A program made the position numbers and the translations under genes. The notes beneath the pieces are model-generated. The model did not search any database, had not been told where the DNA came from, and saw nothing but the letters and a program-made list of their open reading frames with translations. Below are positions 27,237 through 36,338 of a stretch of DNA of 64,000 nt, in pieces. Positions within the stretch are counted from its first letter, which is position 1, and the number at the start of each line of letters is the position of its first letter. Source of the stretch: Oceanospirillaceae bacterium (GTDB lineage Bacteria > Pseudomonadota > Gammaproteobacteria > Pseudomonadales > Oceanobacteraceae); assembly GCA_002724925.1 (NCBI GenBank), contig PBQA01000033.1:186001-250000 (forward strand). The letters are read 5' to 3'.

Positions 27237-27872
27237 ATGAACAAAGACAAACGTATCGAAATTTTCACCCGGCTCAGAAACGAGAACCCGAATCCCGAAA
27301 CTGAGCTCGAGTACACCTCTCCGTATGAATTACTTGTCGCTGTCACCCTATCAGCACAGGCAACCGACGTAAGTGTTAATAAGGCGACGCGAAAGCTTTT
27401 TCCTGTGGCCAATACCCCCGCTCAGATCCTCGCGCTAGGTGAAGAGGGACTGAAGGACTACATTAAGACCATCGGTCTCTTTAACAGCAAAGCGAAGAAC
27501 GTGGTCAAAATGGCTGAGCTTCTGCTGGAGCGCCACGGAGGTGAAGTGCCACAAACACGGGACGAACTCGTCGCTCTGCCCGGTGTCGGACGCAAGACAG
27601 CCAACGTGGTACTGAACACAGCTTTCCGGCAGCCGGCAATGGCCGTCGACACCCATATATTCCGGGTATCCAACCGAACTAAGATTGCACCGGGTAAAAA
27701 CGTGGATGAAGTCGAGGCACGACTGATGCGACTGGTTCCGAAAGAATTTCTGATGGATGCCCATCACTGGCTGATTCTACACGGTCGCTACACCTGCATT
27801 GCGCGCAAGCCAAAGTGCGGTTCGTGCATCATCGAAGACCTGTGTGAATTCAAACAAAAGACATCTGACTGA
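27237..27872 (+). CDS. nth: Endonuclease III
   Basis: A 211-residue bifunctional DNA glycosylase/AP lyase that removes oxidised pyrimidines in base excision repair. The helix-hairpin-helix LPGVGRKTANVV and the following VDTHIFRVSNR with its catalytic Asp are present. The catalytic Lys is in the helix-hairpin-helix, and the [4Fe-4S] cluster ligands form C-x6-C-x2-C-x5-C (CIARKPKCGSCIIEDLC). The start at 27237 gives MNKDKRIEIFTRLR, like E. coli Nth; an earlier start at 27210 is less likely. The ribosome site is weak. Confidence 0.95.
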   Translation: MNKDKRIEIFTRLRNENPNPETELEYTSPYELLVAVTLSAQATDVSVNKATRKLFPVANTPAQILALGEEGLKDYIKTIGLFNSKAKNVVKMAELLLERHGGEVPQTRDELVALPGVGRKTANVVLNTAFRQPAMAVDTHIFRVSNRTKIAPGKNVDEVEARLMRLVPKEFLMDAHHWLILHGRYTCIARKPKCGSCIIEDLCEFKQKTSD

Positions 27873-27926
27873 CAGAAGTAACCTGGCCCGAGACAGCTTG
27901 GGGTACCTGGATAAAGGAGATAGATA

Positions 27927-28331
27927 ATGAGAATACTGCACACCATGCTGCGAGTTGGCGATCTCGATCGCTCAATAAACTTCTATACAGACGTAATGGG
28001 TATGCAGTTGTTGCGTAAAAGCGACAACGAGCAGTACCGCTATACCCTGGCTTTCGTAGGTTACCAACCAGAGAAAGAAGGCGCGGTTCTCGAACTGACA
28101 TATAACTGGGACGAGTCAGAATATGACTTGGGAACAGGCTACGGCCACATCGCAATTGAAGTCGATGATGCCGCTGATACCTGCGACGCTATACGCAACG
28201 CCGGCGGAACAGTCACCCGCGAAGCTGGCCCGGTAAAAGGCGGTAGCACGGTTATTGCTTTTGTTCAGGATCCGGACGGCTACAAAATCGAACTTATCCA
28301 GAAAAAGCAGCCAATTCCTATTGAGCTCTGA
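27927..28331 (+). CDS. gloA: Lactoylglutathione lyase (glyoxalase I)
   Basis: A 134-residue metalloenzyme that isomerises the methylglyoxal-glutathione hemithioacetal to S-lactoylglutathione. The metal ligands His5, Glu56, His74 and Glu122 sit at the same positions as in E. coli GloA. The two-module vicinal oxygen chelate layout is intact, with [15 protein letters not shown] and [13 protein letters not shown]. Lack of the insertions of the zinc type suggests the nickel/cobalt-activated class. AAAGGAG precedes the ATG. Confidence 0.96.
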   Translation: MRILHTMLRVGDLDRSINFYTDVMGMQLLRKSDNEQYRYTLAFVGYQPEKEGAVLELTYNWDESEYDLGTGYGHIAIEVDDAADTCDAIRNAGGTVTREAGPVKGGSTVIAFVQDPDGYKIELIQKKQPIPIEL

Positions 28332-28443
28332 TGCCGAATGGTAATTGACTCAGATACGCGACTGAACTGACACCCCGGTCAAAAAACGAGCAGCCTTTCG
28401 GGCCACTGCTACACTGAATGCAAGTCAGTATGAGGTAGTAGCA

Positions 28444-30303
28444 ATGTTCAACCATTTATCGATAAAGGCGAAGCACAACCTGATCGTCGCGGCGACCCTT
28501 GCCGGGCTGATTCTGCTTGGCCTGATCACCAGTGTGCAACTCACCTCGATAGAACATCTGGGTGAAGTGCGCCAGGATATCGCTGACGTAGAGAACGGAG
28601 TCCTGACGCTCAGACGGCATGAAAAGGATTTTCTGGCGAGACTGGATCCTTCCTACCTTGATAAACATGCCAGTACAGCCGCTACTCTCTCAGACAGCCT
28701 TACCAGATTAAGAGCAGATATGAATGCCCTGGATATGGAGACCTCTGCCGTCGACAGCCTCAGGCAATCATTGGATGGCTATATCTCGTCTTTTAACACC
28801 CTCGCCGCTCTGCGAACCGAAGCCGGCCTGACGCCTGAGACCGGCCTGTACGGTAGCCTGCGTGATGCAGTGCACCAGGTCGAAGAGTCGTTGAAAACAG
28901 GGAATGACTACGAGTTGTTGTACCAGATGCTCATGCTCCGTCGCCATGAAAAAGACCTTATGCTGCGCCTCGATGCTAAGTACATTGATCGTTTTACTAA
29001 CCGGATCAATGACACAATGCCCATGCTACGAGAGCGTGGTTTTAATGCATCTGTGCCACTCATGGAAAAGTACAAAGCCGATTTTCTGGCACTGTCAGAT
29101 AAGCTGAAAGCCATTGGCCTGACTGCAGATTCGGGCGTATCAGGTGAAATGCGTCAGTCTGTCAGTGAGTCAGAGGACGGGCTTGAAGTCATGGCAACGG
29201 CGGCAAAAAGCGAGACAAGTAGCCTGCTGAGTGCTACCTATCAGGCGCTCTTTATTACGTTTGCTATGATTATTGCCATCATGATCGCGATCACCAAATT
29301 GATCTCGAACAGTATCTGCAAACCAGTGATCAATATCACCGAACGAATTCAGCACATATCCAAAGACCTGGACCTGTCTCAGACACTGGCTCATGGTTCA
29401 TCCGATGAACTGGGCAAAATGTCATCGTCTTTTAACCACCTGATCAACAGTCTGCGAGAGACCATCGATCAGGTATTGAAATCATCCAGTACAGTAGATG
29501 AAGCTGCAGTCGCCCTTCGCTCCATCACAGCCTCACTGAACAATGTGACCGACGAACAGGAGCAGGAGCTTCAGAGCGCAGTGACCTGTATTGATGAAAT
29601 GTCTCAAACAGTGCATCAGGTCGCACGTAACGCCTCAGATGCAGCTGATGCAGTGACCTCGGTCGGAAAAGACATTAAGGAAGGCAAGAAAATTGCGGAC
29701 GAAGCGCGGGATGCAATTCAGGGCTTAAGCAACGACATTACCAATACGTCCGCTGCAGCCCAGCAACTCCAAAAGGACAGCGAAAGCATCGCGGAAATTC
29801 TCGGTGTGATTAATGGCATCGCTGAGCAGACAAACCTCCTCGCCCTGAATGCGGCGATTGAGGCAGCGCGGGCGGGAGAACAGGGCCGTGGTTTCGCGGT
29901 GGTTGCTGACGAAGTGCGTACCCTTGCCAGCCGGACTCAGGAATCCACAGAGTCTATACGCAGTACGCTGGAGCAGTTCCGGGCAGGCACGACCCAGGTG
30001 GTAGAAACAGTCGAGCGCTCTCAGGCGCAGTCGACATTCGGCATCGAGAAAACCACTGAATCAGCCGCTATTCTGGACCGTATTTCGGAGGTCATGCTCA
30101 GTATTAATGATGTTAATACTCAGGTCGCGACCGCCGCCGAACAGCAAAGCCAGGTCGCAGCAGAGATCAGCCAGAATATCCACAAGATAAATGGGCTGAC
30201 TCAACAATGTAGCGAAGAAGCATCAAAAGCTGAGCATGAAGGCAATGTACTGAGTGGGCTGTCAAAAGAGCTGGCTCAGAAATTAAGCCGTTTTACGCTC
30301 TAG
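28444..30303 (+). CDS. Methyl-accepting chemotaxis protein with HBM sensor domain
   Basis: A 619-residue chemoreceptor. A membrane segment near residues 13-33 is followed by a periplasmic helical bimodular (HBM) domain in which the same phrase occurs twice: [20 protein letters not shown] and [20 protein letters not shown], one per module. A second membrane segment (about 266-288), a HAMP domain and the signalling tip [20 protein letters not shown] follow. HBM receptors in Pseudomonas sense organic acids such as TCA-cycle intermediates; the ligand here is unknown. Confidence 0.93.
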   Translation: MFNHLSIKAKHNLIVAATLAGLILLGLITSVQLTSIEHLGEVRQDIADVENGVLTLRRHEKDFLARLDPSYLDKHASTAATLSDSLTRLRADMNALDMETSAVDSLRQSLDGYISSFNTLAALRTEAGLTPETGLYGSLRDAVHQVEESLKTGNDYELLYQMLMLRRHEKDLMLRLDAKYIDRFTNRINDTMPMLRERGFNASVPLMEKYKADFLALSDKLKAIGLTADSGVSGEMRQSVSESEDGLEVMATAAKSETSSLLSATYQALFITFAMIIAIMIAITKLISNSICKPVINITERIQHISKDLDLSQTLAHGSSDELGKMSSSFNHLINSLRETIDQVLKSSSTVDEAAVALRSITASLNNVTDEQEQELQSAVTCIDEMSQTVHQVARNASDAADAVTSVGKDIKEGKKIADEARDAIQGLSNDITNTSAAAQQLQKDSESIAEILGVINGIAEQTNLLALNAAIEAARAGEQGRGFAVVADEVRTLASRTQESTESIRSTLEQFRAGTTQVVETVERSQAQSTFGIEKTTESAAILDRISEVMLSINDVNTQVATAAEQQSQVAAEISQNIHKINGLTQQCSEEASKAEHEGNVLSGLSKELAQKLSRFTL

Positions 30304-30319
30304 AAGGGGTAGTCATAAC

Positions 30320-30363
30320 GCCTGCCAATATCAGAAGAATGAGCTTCGCTGATACTGGCAGGC
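30320..30363. terminator. Long hairpin between convergent genes
   Basis: GCCTGCCA-A-TATCAG pairs with CTGATA-C-TGGCAGGC (30320-30334 with 30349-30363), 14 pairs with one mismatch. It sits between the HBM receptor and cytochrome b561 genes, which converge. No clear U run follows, so it may act with Rho or protect the 3' ends. Confidence 0.6.
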
Positions 30364-30377
30364 TGGGTAAACAAAGA

Positions 30378-30908
30378 TCAGTCGCGAATCATACGACGCA
30401 GCGTATCGTCACGACGGATAAAATGGTGATAAAGAGCGCCAAGTACGTGCAGCGCAATTAATGCCATCAGAACTTTAGAAACAATGCCGTGCATCAATCC
30501 GGCAATCTGGTTGACCTGTTCATTTTCACCGATCAGCATAGGAATCTCCCACCCGAACATTGCTACGGGATAACCAGCAGACTGACTCATTACAATCCCA
30601 CTCACAGGCATCAGAAGCATTGAAAGGTACAACAGACCTTTTACTGCACTGGCAGCTATCAACGTACTTTTAGGCACGCCATCAACCGGCCTGACCGGGT
30701 TGATGATACGTAGCGGAATGCGCAGAAAGAAAAGCAGGAGAGCCAATACTCCTACTGATTTGTGCAGCGACATCAGCTCAAATTTGTCGGGTCCATTTTC
30801 CATATTCTCCAGCAGCGTTCCCACGACGAGAAGCCCTATAATGATAATAGCCATCAACCAGTGGATCATTTTGGTTGCCGGGCTATAGTACTTTCCACCT
30901 TTCCGCAT
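30378..30908 (-). CDS. Cytochrome b561
   Basis: A 176-residue four-helix membrane cytochrome of the bacterial b561 family (YodB/CybB type), which carries electrons between the quinone pool and acceptors such as superoxide. Heme-ligand histidines are seen in MIHWLMAI, SLHKSVGV, LMHGIVSK and ALHVLGALYHH. The four hydrophobic segments are clear. The start MRKGGKYYSPATKMIHW is typical, with AGGA upstream. The exact partner is unknown. Confidence 0.92.
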   Translation of the reverse strand: MRKGGKYYSPATKMIHWLMAIIIIGLLVVGTLLENMENGPDKFELMSLHKSVGVLALLLFFLRIPLRIINPVRPVDGVPKSTLIAASAVKGLLYLSMLLMPVSGIVMSQSAGYPVAMFGWEIPMLIGENEQVNQIAGLMHGIVSKVLMALIALHVLGALYHHFIRRDDTLRRMIRD

Positions 30909-31031
30909 TGTTATTTCATTTCCTGTTTCTGGTTTTGGCCAGCGACTGGCCCTCTCTCATCGGGTGCTATATTGTCACCCCGGCGAAGACCTGACAATGT
31001 CATCACGCTTTCTTTCTGCGATCAGGCTGTA

Positions 31032-32147
31032 TCAGGCCAACGGATAGACGACTTCATCGTGGTAGCCAGTGATAACGGACTGAGTACCAGACCAGCGCCG
31101 GTCAAGCTCTGCGTCACCGCTATCCATCACCAGAGGTCGCCCTTCCAGCCCTACCAGCTTTGTTTTTGTGGTAACAACACGCAGATTCTCTTTCCCCAGA
31201 GCCGTAAGAATACGCGGGCTGAATTGCTGATTTCCGCGCCCGAAAATATGCCCCTGCCCTCCCATAACACTGATGACAGCATAAGCTTCTTTGTATTCTT
31301 GCAATAGCGACCAGATATCTGACTCGGTCAGATCGCTAGCGATGACCTGCTCATCAACAACGGCATCAACGCCCAGCAGGGTGGATTCGAGATGCAGCTC
31401 ATCAAGAACCGCTTGGGTGGTTTTTCCAGAGCCAACCAGATAAAGAACACCAGGCTCCATTTCTTCAATGATATGGGCGGCTATGTCAGCGAGTACCAGT
31501 TCTTCAGATTCTGTACCGCCCTGCTTCACCGATTGAACAAAGTGACCGCTCTGAACCACACGCATTTCACCATACTGCCGGGCACGTACCTGATTCTGTC
31601 GAAACGCGTCTTCATCAAGATCACGCACTTCGGCATCACGGATGTCGACAAGCTGACCCTGAACCAGACGCAGGAGTACCTCACCACTCGCAGTTGGCGA
31701 AATACCATACACCCCAGAGTGAATCTTAACGCCGGCAGGAATGCCAAGAACGGGAATACGATCAGCAATGACGCTGCAGATATCGCGAGCAGTACCATCT
31801 CCACCTGCAAACACCAGAACGTCCGGGCGCTGCTGGGCGATCAGCCCGGCAGCAGCCATGGTATCTTCGGCAGTACTTGGCTGCTGCGGTTGAAAATCAA
31901 TAACGTCATACTCAAAACCCAGCTCATCCAGCACATTCTGTCCCATATCGCCGGAGCAGGAAAGAAACCGGAGCTGCTGAGAAACAGGAAGCAGTATTTC
32001 AAGCGCCACCTTTGCCCGTTCTGCCGCGCGCCTGGTTGCTCCGCGACGGAAGGCCTCTTCAACAATACTCTGCCCGTCGCTGCCTTTTAGCCCCACCGCG
32101 CCACCGATACCAGCAAACGGATTGATCAGTAATCCCAGTGTCAGCAT
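31032..32147 (-). CDS. ATP-NAD kinase family protein (AcoX-like)
   Basis: A 371-residue protein of the NAD-kinase/diacylglycerol-kinase fold. The N terminus LTLGLLINPFAGIGG and the GGDGT motif (LVFAGGDGTARDI) are diagnostic of the superfamily, and GIPAGVKIHSGVY matches the AcoX-type branch. This branch is often annotated as ATP-NAD kinase, but it is distinct from housekeeping NadK, and its substrate is not established. It starts 1 nt after the phospholipase gene stop, so the two are coupled. Confidence 0.85.
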   Translation of the reverse strand: MLTLGLLINPFAGIGGAVGLKGSDGQSIVEEAFRRGATRRAAERAKVALEILLPVSQQLRFLSCSGDMGQNVLDELGFEYDVIDFQPQQPSTAEDTMAAAGLIAQQRPDVLVFAGGDGTARDICSVIADRIPVLGIPAGVKIHSGVYGISPTASGEVLLRLVQGQLVDIRDAEVRDLDEDAFRQNQVRARQYGEMRVVQSGHFVQSVKQGGTESEELVLADIAAHIIEEMEPGVLYLVGSGKTTQAVLDELHLESTLLGVDAVVDEQVIASDLTESDIWSLLQEYKEAYAVISVMGGQGHIFGRGNQQFSPRILTALGKENLRVVTTKTKLVGLEGRPLVMDSGDAELDRRWSGTQSVITGYHDEVVYPLA

Positions 32148-32148
32148 G

Positions 32149-33171
32149 TCAGAACCAGTCGGTTAACTTAATTCCGATACCGAACCGTTCCTGATACCGG
32201 TCGTAGTCGATAAGGCTTTCACCATAACCGTTAAAATATTGTGCATAGCCTTTGATTTTCTTCGTCAGCGGGAAGCTGTAGCCCAACTCAACAGCCCCCC
32301 GATTTTCAGAAAAATCCATATTATTGCGAACCATAATGGAGAACTGATGCTTTTCCATTAATTTTACGTAACGCAACTCACCATAACCGAGATAATCATC
32401 TATATCGGGATTATCGTTATCTTTAGGATCCTGGGGATCAGCTTCTTTGCCTTCAGGAATGCGCCACCACACCTTCGGACTGAGTACACCACTGCCTAAG
32501 ATAAATGCCGTCTCGGCGATGATCCTATTCCAACTACGTGATAGCGTACTGGTCTGACCGTTCGACTGGTGATTCAAAGAAAGACGAACATAATCCACGA
32601 TTTTATCTTTCAGCATCCAGCTCACCATCAGTTCAGGCTCATGATTACTCTCGCGAAAAGGTCGGGAAATATCACTGTTGTACACCTGCCAGAATGAGCG
32701 GTTGGTATAACCCAACTCGATACGGCTGAAGTTGCCCAGTACATCCTCAGCGATAATGTATTTAAGGCTCAGCTGTACGATAGCCTCAAGATGATCATAA
32801 CCGTCCTCGAGAGGCACATTCTCATCGGCGTATTGGTTTAGTGCCCTCTCAAGCTCATCATTACTGGGTCTGGCCTGCCACGTTAAAGGGAGGAAATAGT
32901 TGGGCCTGTGCGGTAGCAGTACATAGGGGTTCTCTGAGGCAAGCATTTCAGTACGTACTTTATCGATTAACGTCGGTAGGTTTTTCGCTTCATCGGGGAA
33001 TTCATCTTCCGAAACGACCTGAACTTCCATGGTCTCTGTTTTAATACCGGCTGGAATATCCTCACGAACGATAGGCTCCCTATCTAGCTCGGGGGCTGGC
33101 GTTTCAGCAGAGTGTACAGGGAACGCACAAGCAGCAATGCACGCCACGAGAGCGCTTCTGAAAATGATCAT
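32149..33171 (-). CDS. pldA: Outer membrane phospholipase A
   Basis: A 340-residue precursor of the calcium-dependent outer-membrane phospholipase OMPLA, which hydrolyses phospholipids that leak into the outer leaflet. A signal peptide ends FPVHSA. The motif IELGYTNRSFWQVYN and then FRESNHEPE are typical, and the catalytic His and Ser are in LNHQSNGQ. The Asn of the triad may lie in FRESNHE. A beta-barrel pattern continues to the C-terminal aromatic residue (DWF), the usual insertion signal. The ATG at 33171 is chosen for the signal peptide and an AAGG upstream. Confidence 0.93.
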   Translation of the reverse strand: MIIFRSALVACIAACAFPVHSAETPAPELDREPIVREDIPAGIKTETMEVQVVSEDEFPDEAKNLPTLIDKVRTEMLASENPYVLLPHRPNYFLPLTWQARPSNDELERALNQYADENVPLEDGYDHLEAIVQLSLKYIIAEDVLGNFSRIELGYTNRSFWQVYNSDISRPFRESNHEPELMVSWMLKDKIVDYVRLSLNHQSNGQTSTLSRSWNRIIAETAFILGSGVLSPKVWWRIPEGKEADPQDPKDNDNPDIDDYLGYGELRYVKLMEKHQFSIMVRNNMDFSENRGAVELGYSFPLTKKIKGYAQYFNGYGESLIDYDRYQERFGIGIKLTDWF

Positions 33172-33240
33172 AGTCGGAGCCTTCAGGTCGGGTAATCTTT
33201 CAACAGCAAAGATTACCATGAATCGCCTGAATGCGCCTGA

Positions 33241-33687
33241 TCAGGCCACGTGAGCAGCCTCAAGGAATGGCGTTCGTACAGCCTGAAATTCATTTTTACA
33301 GTGAGGACAGGTACGCGTGTCACGCGACAATATTTTGTTATGAAGGTGGAATAGCTGGCTGTCTTTCTCCCAGCAATAAGAACAGTATGGCTGGCCAAAC
33401 GGGCGTCCATCCAGTGTTTTGTAATAACCATCCCCCCGTCGCTTGAGGTTGCCTCGATAGACGATCGCCTCGTGCATACGGATTAACTCTGCGTCTTTTT
33501 CTTCAATCACATCCTGAAGCAGGGACAGCTCCATTTTTGCCTCAGACACTGAAGCCGTCAGGTCGGCGAGTAATCGTTTAAGATCACTTTTTTCAAGCAG
33601 GTAACCCGATTGACGGATCGCTCTGGCTACATCTTTCGCCCCTTCGAGGGTGTCCATCACAGCTTCAACAGTACCGTGCACTGGCAT
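33241..33687 (-). CDS. Coiled-coil protein with C-terminal zinc ribbon
   Basis: A 148-residue cytoplasmic protein of unknown function. Residues about 30-80 are predicted coiled coil (DLTASVSEAKMELSLLQDVI). The C-terminal half has two Cys pairs, CSYC and CPHC, separated by 24 residues, forming a likely zinc ribbon. The linker KTLDGRPFGQPYC resembles zinc-ribbon stretches of phage-associated and chaperone-like proteins, but I cannot name a family. GGGAG precedes the ATG at 33687. It is upstream of pldA by 69 nt on the same strand. Confidence 0.7.
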   Translation of the reverse strand: MPVHGTVEAVMDTLEGAKDVARAIRQSGYLLEKSDLKRLLADLTASVSEAKMELSLLQDVIEEKDAELIRMHEAIVYRGNLKRRGDGYYKTLDGRPFGQPYCSYCWEKDSQLFHLHNKILSRDTRTCPHCKNEFQAVRTPFLEAAHVA

Positions 33688-33827
33688 AGTCAATCTCCCG
33701 ACAGATTTCACTAAAAAAGCGCCGCTTTTCCGACACTTCTTACAATATGAAAACTATGCAGCAGATTTAGTGCCAGTTCAGGCAGTCTCCTGTCATGGAC
33801 TGTCCCGAGCAAGAGGCTTCTGGCCGC

Positions 33828-34601
33828 TTATTTTTCAACGAAGGCACGCTCAATCACGTAGTGGCCTGCCTGTCCGCCACGAGCTTCTTTAAAGCCCAGA
33901 TCATCCAGCATGCCAGTCAGCTCATCGAGCATGGCTGGGCTACCGCAAAGCATGAAACGATCGTTTTCGGGATCAAGATCCTGCAGACCAATGTCTGATG
34001 TCAGCTTACCGCTGCGCAACAGATCCGTTAAACGCCCGGTGTTACGGTACTCTTCACGGGTAACCGTCGGGTAGTAGATCAACTTTTCACGAACGATATC
34101 ACCGAAGTATTCGTTGTTTGGCAGCTCGTTCTCGATCCGATCCTGATACGCAAGCTCGGACACATAGCGCACACCGTGAGTAAGAATGACCTTGTCGTAC
34201 TGCTCGTACACATCCAGATCTTTGATGATGCTCATGAACGGCGCCAGTCCGGTGCCAGTGCTCAACAGATACAGATTCTTGCCTGGCAACAGGCTGTCAG
34301 TAATGAGCGTCCCCACTGGTTTGGTACCGACCAGAATCTCGTCACCGACCGCCAGCTTCTGCAGATGTTTGGTCAAGGGGCCGTCCTGCACCTTGATCGA
34401 AAAGAATTCCATCTCCTCTTCGTAGTTGGCGCTGGCAATGCTGTAGGCACGCAGCAACGGCTTATCCTCTACTTCCAGCCCGATCATGGTGAAATGGCCG
34501 TTCTTGAAACGCAGGCCCTGATTGCGGGTCGTAGTGAAGCTGAACAGTGTGTCGTTCCAGTGATGGACGCTGGTGACTGTTTCACGAATCAGGTTGCTCA
34601 T
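33828..34601 (-). CDS. fpr: Ferredoxin--NADP reductase
   Basis: A 257-residue FAD flavoenzyme that transfers electrons between NADPH and ferredoxin/flavodoxin, aiding Fe-S protein repair and the oxidative stress response. The FAD motif is RAYSIASANYEE, the NADP-binding part has LLSTGTGLAPFMSI, and FMLCGSPAM precedes the C terminus YVIERAFVEK. This is the bacterial subclass I form. It is divergent from a LysR-type gene, the fpr-finR arrangement known from Pseudomonas, where FinR activates fpr under superoxide stress. Confidence 0.95.
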   Translation of the reverse strand: MSNLIRETVTSVHHWNDTLFSFTTTRNQGLRFKNGHFTMIGLEVEDKPLLRAYSIASANYEEEMEFFSIKVQDGPLTKHLQKLAVGDEILVGTKPVGTLITDSLLPGKNLYLLSTGTGLAPFMSIIKDLDVYEQYDKVILTHGVRYVSELAYQDRIENELPNNEYFGDIVREKLIYYPTVTREEYRNTGRLTDLLRSGKLTSDIGLQDLDPENDRFMLCGSPAMLDELTGMLDDLGFKEARGGQAGHYVIERAFVEK

Positions 34602-34677
34602 AATGGCGACTCCGTTGTTTTAAGATCGTATAGAGCGATTTGCTCAAAGAATGATCACAGGTTACGCCTATTATTAA

Positions 34678-34716
34678 ATTCGATAAAACAACTTATTTTG
34701 ATATAATCAATCGAAT
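34678..34716. promoter_or_regulatory. fpr/finR-like divergent control region
   Basis: The 147-nt gap has an inverted repeat ATTCGAT (34678-34684) and ATCGAAT (34710-34716) around a perfect TATAAT (34702-34707). A LysR-type regulator commonly binds such spaced dyads. Assigning it to the adjacent LysR protein is inferred. Confidence 0.5.
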
Positions 34717-34748
34717 ATACCGATCATAGTATTCCGGGGCTGAAACCA

Positions 34749-35633
34749 ATGAGATACACACTGCGCCAACTGGAGGTTTTCCTCGCGATAGCCCAGGCCG
34801 GCAACCTGACCCGTGCAGCAACTGAATTGAGCATGTCTCAGAGTGCGGCGAGTAGTGCACTGAAAGACCTCGAAACCCAATTCGACGTGCTGTTGTTCGA
34901 CCGGGTCGGCAAAAGACTGCAGCTGAGTGACCGGGGAAAACAGTTGCGACCTGCAGCAGAACGGCTCATGGGCATGGCCGACGATCTGGAGCAAAGCCTG
35001 CTCAACAATGCCGACGCTGGCCCACTGAATATCGGTGCGACACTATCTATCGGTAATTACCTGGCGGTACAAATGGTCGCAGAGTATATGAGTCTCCACC
35101 CTGATGCCCCGATTACACTTGACGTTGAAAACACCGAGCATATCGCCGAGCGGGTTCTGAATTTTGAGTTGGACGTGGGCATGATTGAAGGCGAATTCCA
35201 GCACCCTCATCTGGATATCAAGCCTTGGCGCAGTGATGAGCTGACCGTGTTCTGCAGCCCAGAACATGAGTTAGCTCATAGCATGCAAGTCACCGATAGA
35301 CAGCTGATGGCAGCTTCATGGATTCTGCGTGAAAACGGCTCAGGCACGCGACAGGCATTTAACAGAGCAATGCGTGGTCTGCTTCCAGAGATGAATATCG
35401 CATTGGAGTTGCAGCACACTGAGGCAATCAAACGTGCTGTACAGGAAAATCTGGGCGTTGGTTGCCTGTCACTTATGACACTTGAAGATGAACTTCAAAG
35501 CGGACGCCTGGTGCGCATTAATACACCTGAGCGAGACCTTCACCGCCGCTTGTATCTGATATTGCACAAACAGAAATACCAGAGTGCAGGTATACAGGCG
35601 TGGATGGATATATGCGACAGGTGGTCGTCATAA
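34749..35633 (+). CDS. finR: LysR-family regulator, FinR-like
   Basis: A 294-residue LysR-type transcriptional regulator. The N-terminal helix-turn-helix is MRYTLRQLEVFLAIAQAGNL through SQSAASSALKDLE. The effector domain begins near LNIGATLSIGNYLAV. Divergent orientation from fpr matches finR of Pseudomonas putida, which is needed for fpr induction. The symbol rests on that synteny together with the family, not on a sequence comparison. LysR proteins generally autorepress; the dyad in the shared region fits this. Confidence 0.8.
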   Translation: MRYTLRQLEVFLAIAQAGNLTRAATELSMSQSAASSALKDLETQFDVLLFDRVGKRLQLSDRGKQLRPAAERLMGMADDLEQSLLNNADAGPLNIGATLSIGNYLAVQMVAEYMSLHPDAPITLDVENTEHIAERVLNFELDVGMIEGEFQHPHLDIKPWRSDELTVFCSPEHELAHSMQVTDRQLMAASWILRENGSGTRQAFNRAMRGLLPEMNIALELQHTEAIKRAVQENLGVGCLSLMTLEDELQSGRLVRINTPERDLHRRLYLILHKQKYQSAGIQAWMDICDRWSS

Positions 35634-35695
35634 GACAGTCTGCAGCAAGCCGATTTATGGTAGTCTCAACTGACTTACGCCAGTTGTAGAAACCG

Positions 35696-36298
35696 ATGCT
35701 GTTTTATCTTGTCGATGATCATCAAATGTTTGCTGAGGCCCTGAAAAATATCATTGAGGGCTTCGGGTACAACTGTACAGTCAGCGTATTCTCCGATGCT
35801 CGCTTTGCTCTCGAAAAGCTTAAGTCGGAAAAACCTGACCTGATCATCCTCGATCTTGAGATGGAAGGCATAGGCGGTACAGACATGCTGAAAATCCTCT
35901 CTCAGCATGGTCTCGATATACCTGTTCTGGTTTGTTCAGGTAATCTCACTCCGTTGAATATGGCCGAAATCAAGGAAGCAGGCGCCCGTGGCTTCTTACG
36001 AAAGTCAGAAAGTATTGCACAAGTAAAAGAAGCCATCATCGCTGTCGTCGAAGGCGGTTACTATCCCGCTGAGTTTCAGGATATACCGAACGGAAAATCA
36101 ACAAACGAACATCCGTTGTCTCCCCGACAACAGGCCATACTCACACTGATGAAATCCGGGATGAGCAACGGCGAAATTGCCGATATGTTGTTTCTGAGCC
36201 CAAATACCATCAAGACTCACGTCCGGCTTATGTATGACACACTTAATGTCAGTAGCCGCATCGAGTGCCTGAATAAAGCCCGGTCACTCGGACTCTGA
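35696..36298 (+). CDS. NarL/FixJ-type response regulator
   Basis: A 200-residue two-component regulator. The receiver domain (about 1-120) has the acidic pair Asp7/Asp8 (YLVDDHQMF), phosphoacceptor Asp53 in LIILDLEMEG and Lys103 in RGFLRKSES. A LuxR-type helix-turn-helix follows (LSPRQQAILTLMKSGMSNGE through TIKTHVRLMYDTL). A hybrid histidine kinase converges from the right, 40 nt away, and is the likely partner. Its targets are unknown; three lipoprotein genes with a shared palindrome lie nearby. Confidence 0.92.
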   Translation: MLFYLVDDHQMFAEALKNIIEGFGYNCTVSVFSDARFALEKLKSEKPDLIILDLEMEGIGGTDMLKILSQHGLDIPVLVCSGNLTPLNMAEIKEAGARGFLRKSESIAQVKEAIIAVVEGGYYPAEFQDIPNGKSTNEHPLSPRQQAILTLMKSGMSNGEIADMLFLSPNTIKTHVRLMYDTLNVSSRIECLNKARSLGL

Positions 36299-36338
36299 CG
36301 GCTGACCGCTTTAAATATCTTTTATACATTCTGGCTGG

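Noticed and set aside
27212-27412. Upstream part of the long minus-strand frame that overlaps nth
   Set aside because: Runs antisense through the nth start; only the part in the intergenic gap is kept, with low confidence.
31392-32090. 232-codon open frame on the plus strand
   Set aside because: Antisense to the NAD-kinase-like gene, whose GGDGT motif and coupling to pldA make it the real gene.
33707-33731. Palindrome AAAAGCG-C-CGCTTTT as a terminator
   Set aside because: The 1-nt centre is too small for a hairpin loop; no other sign of termination was seen.
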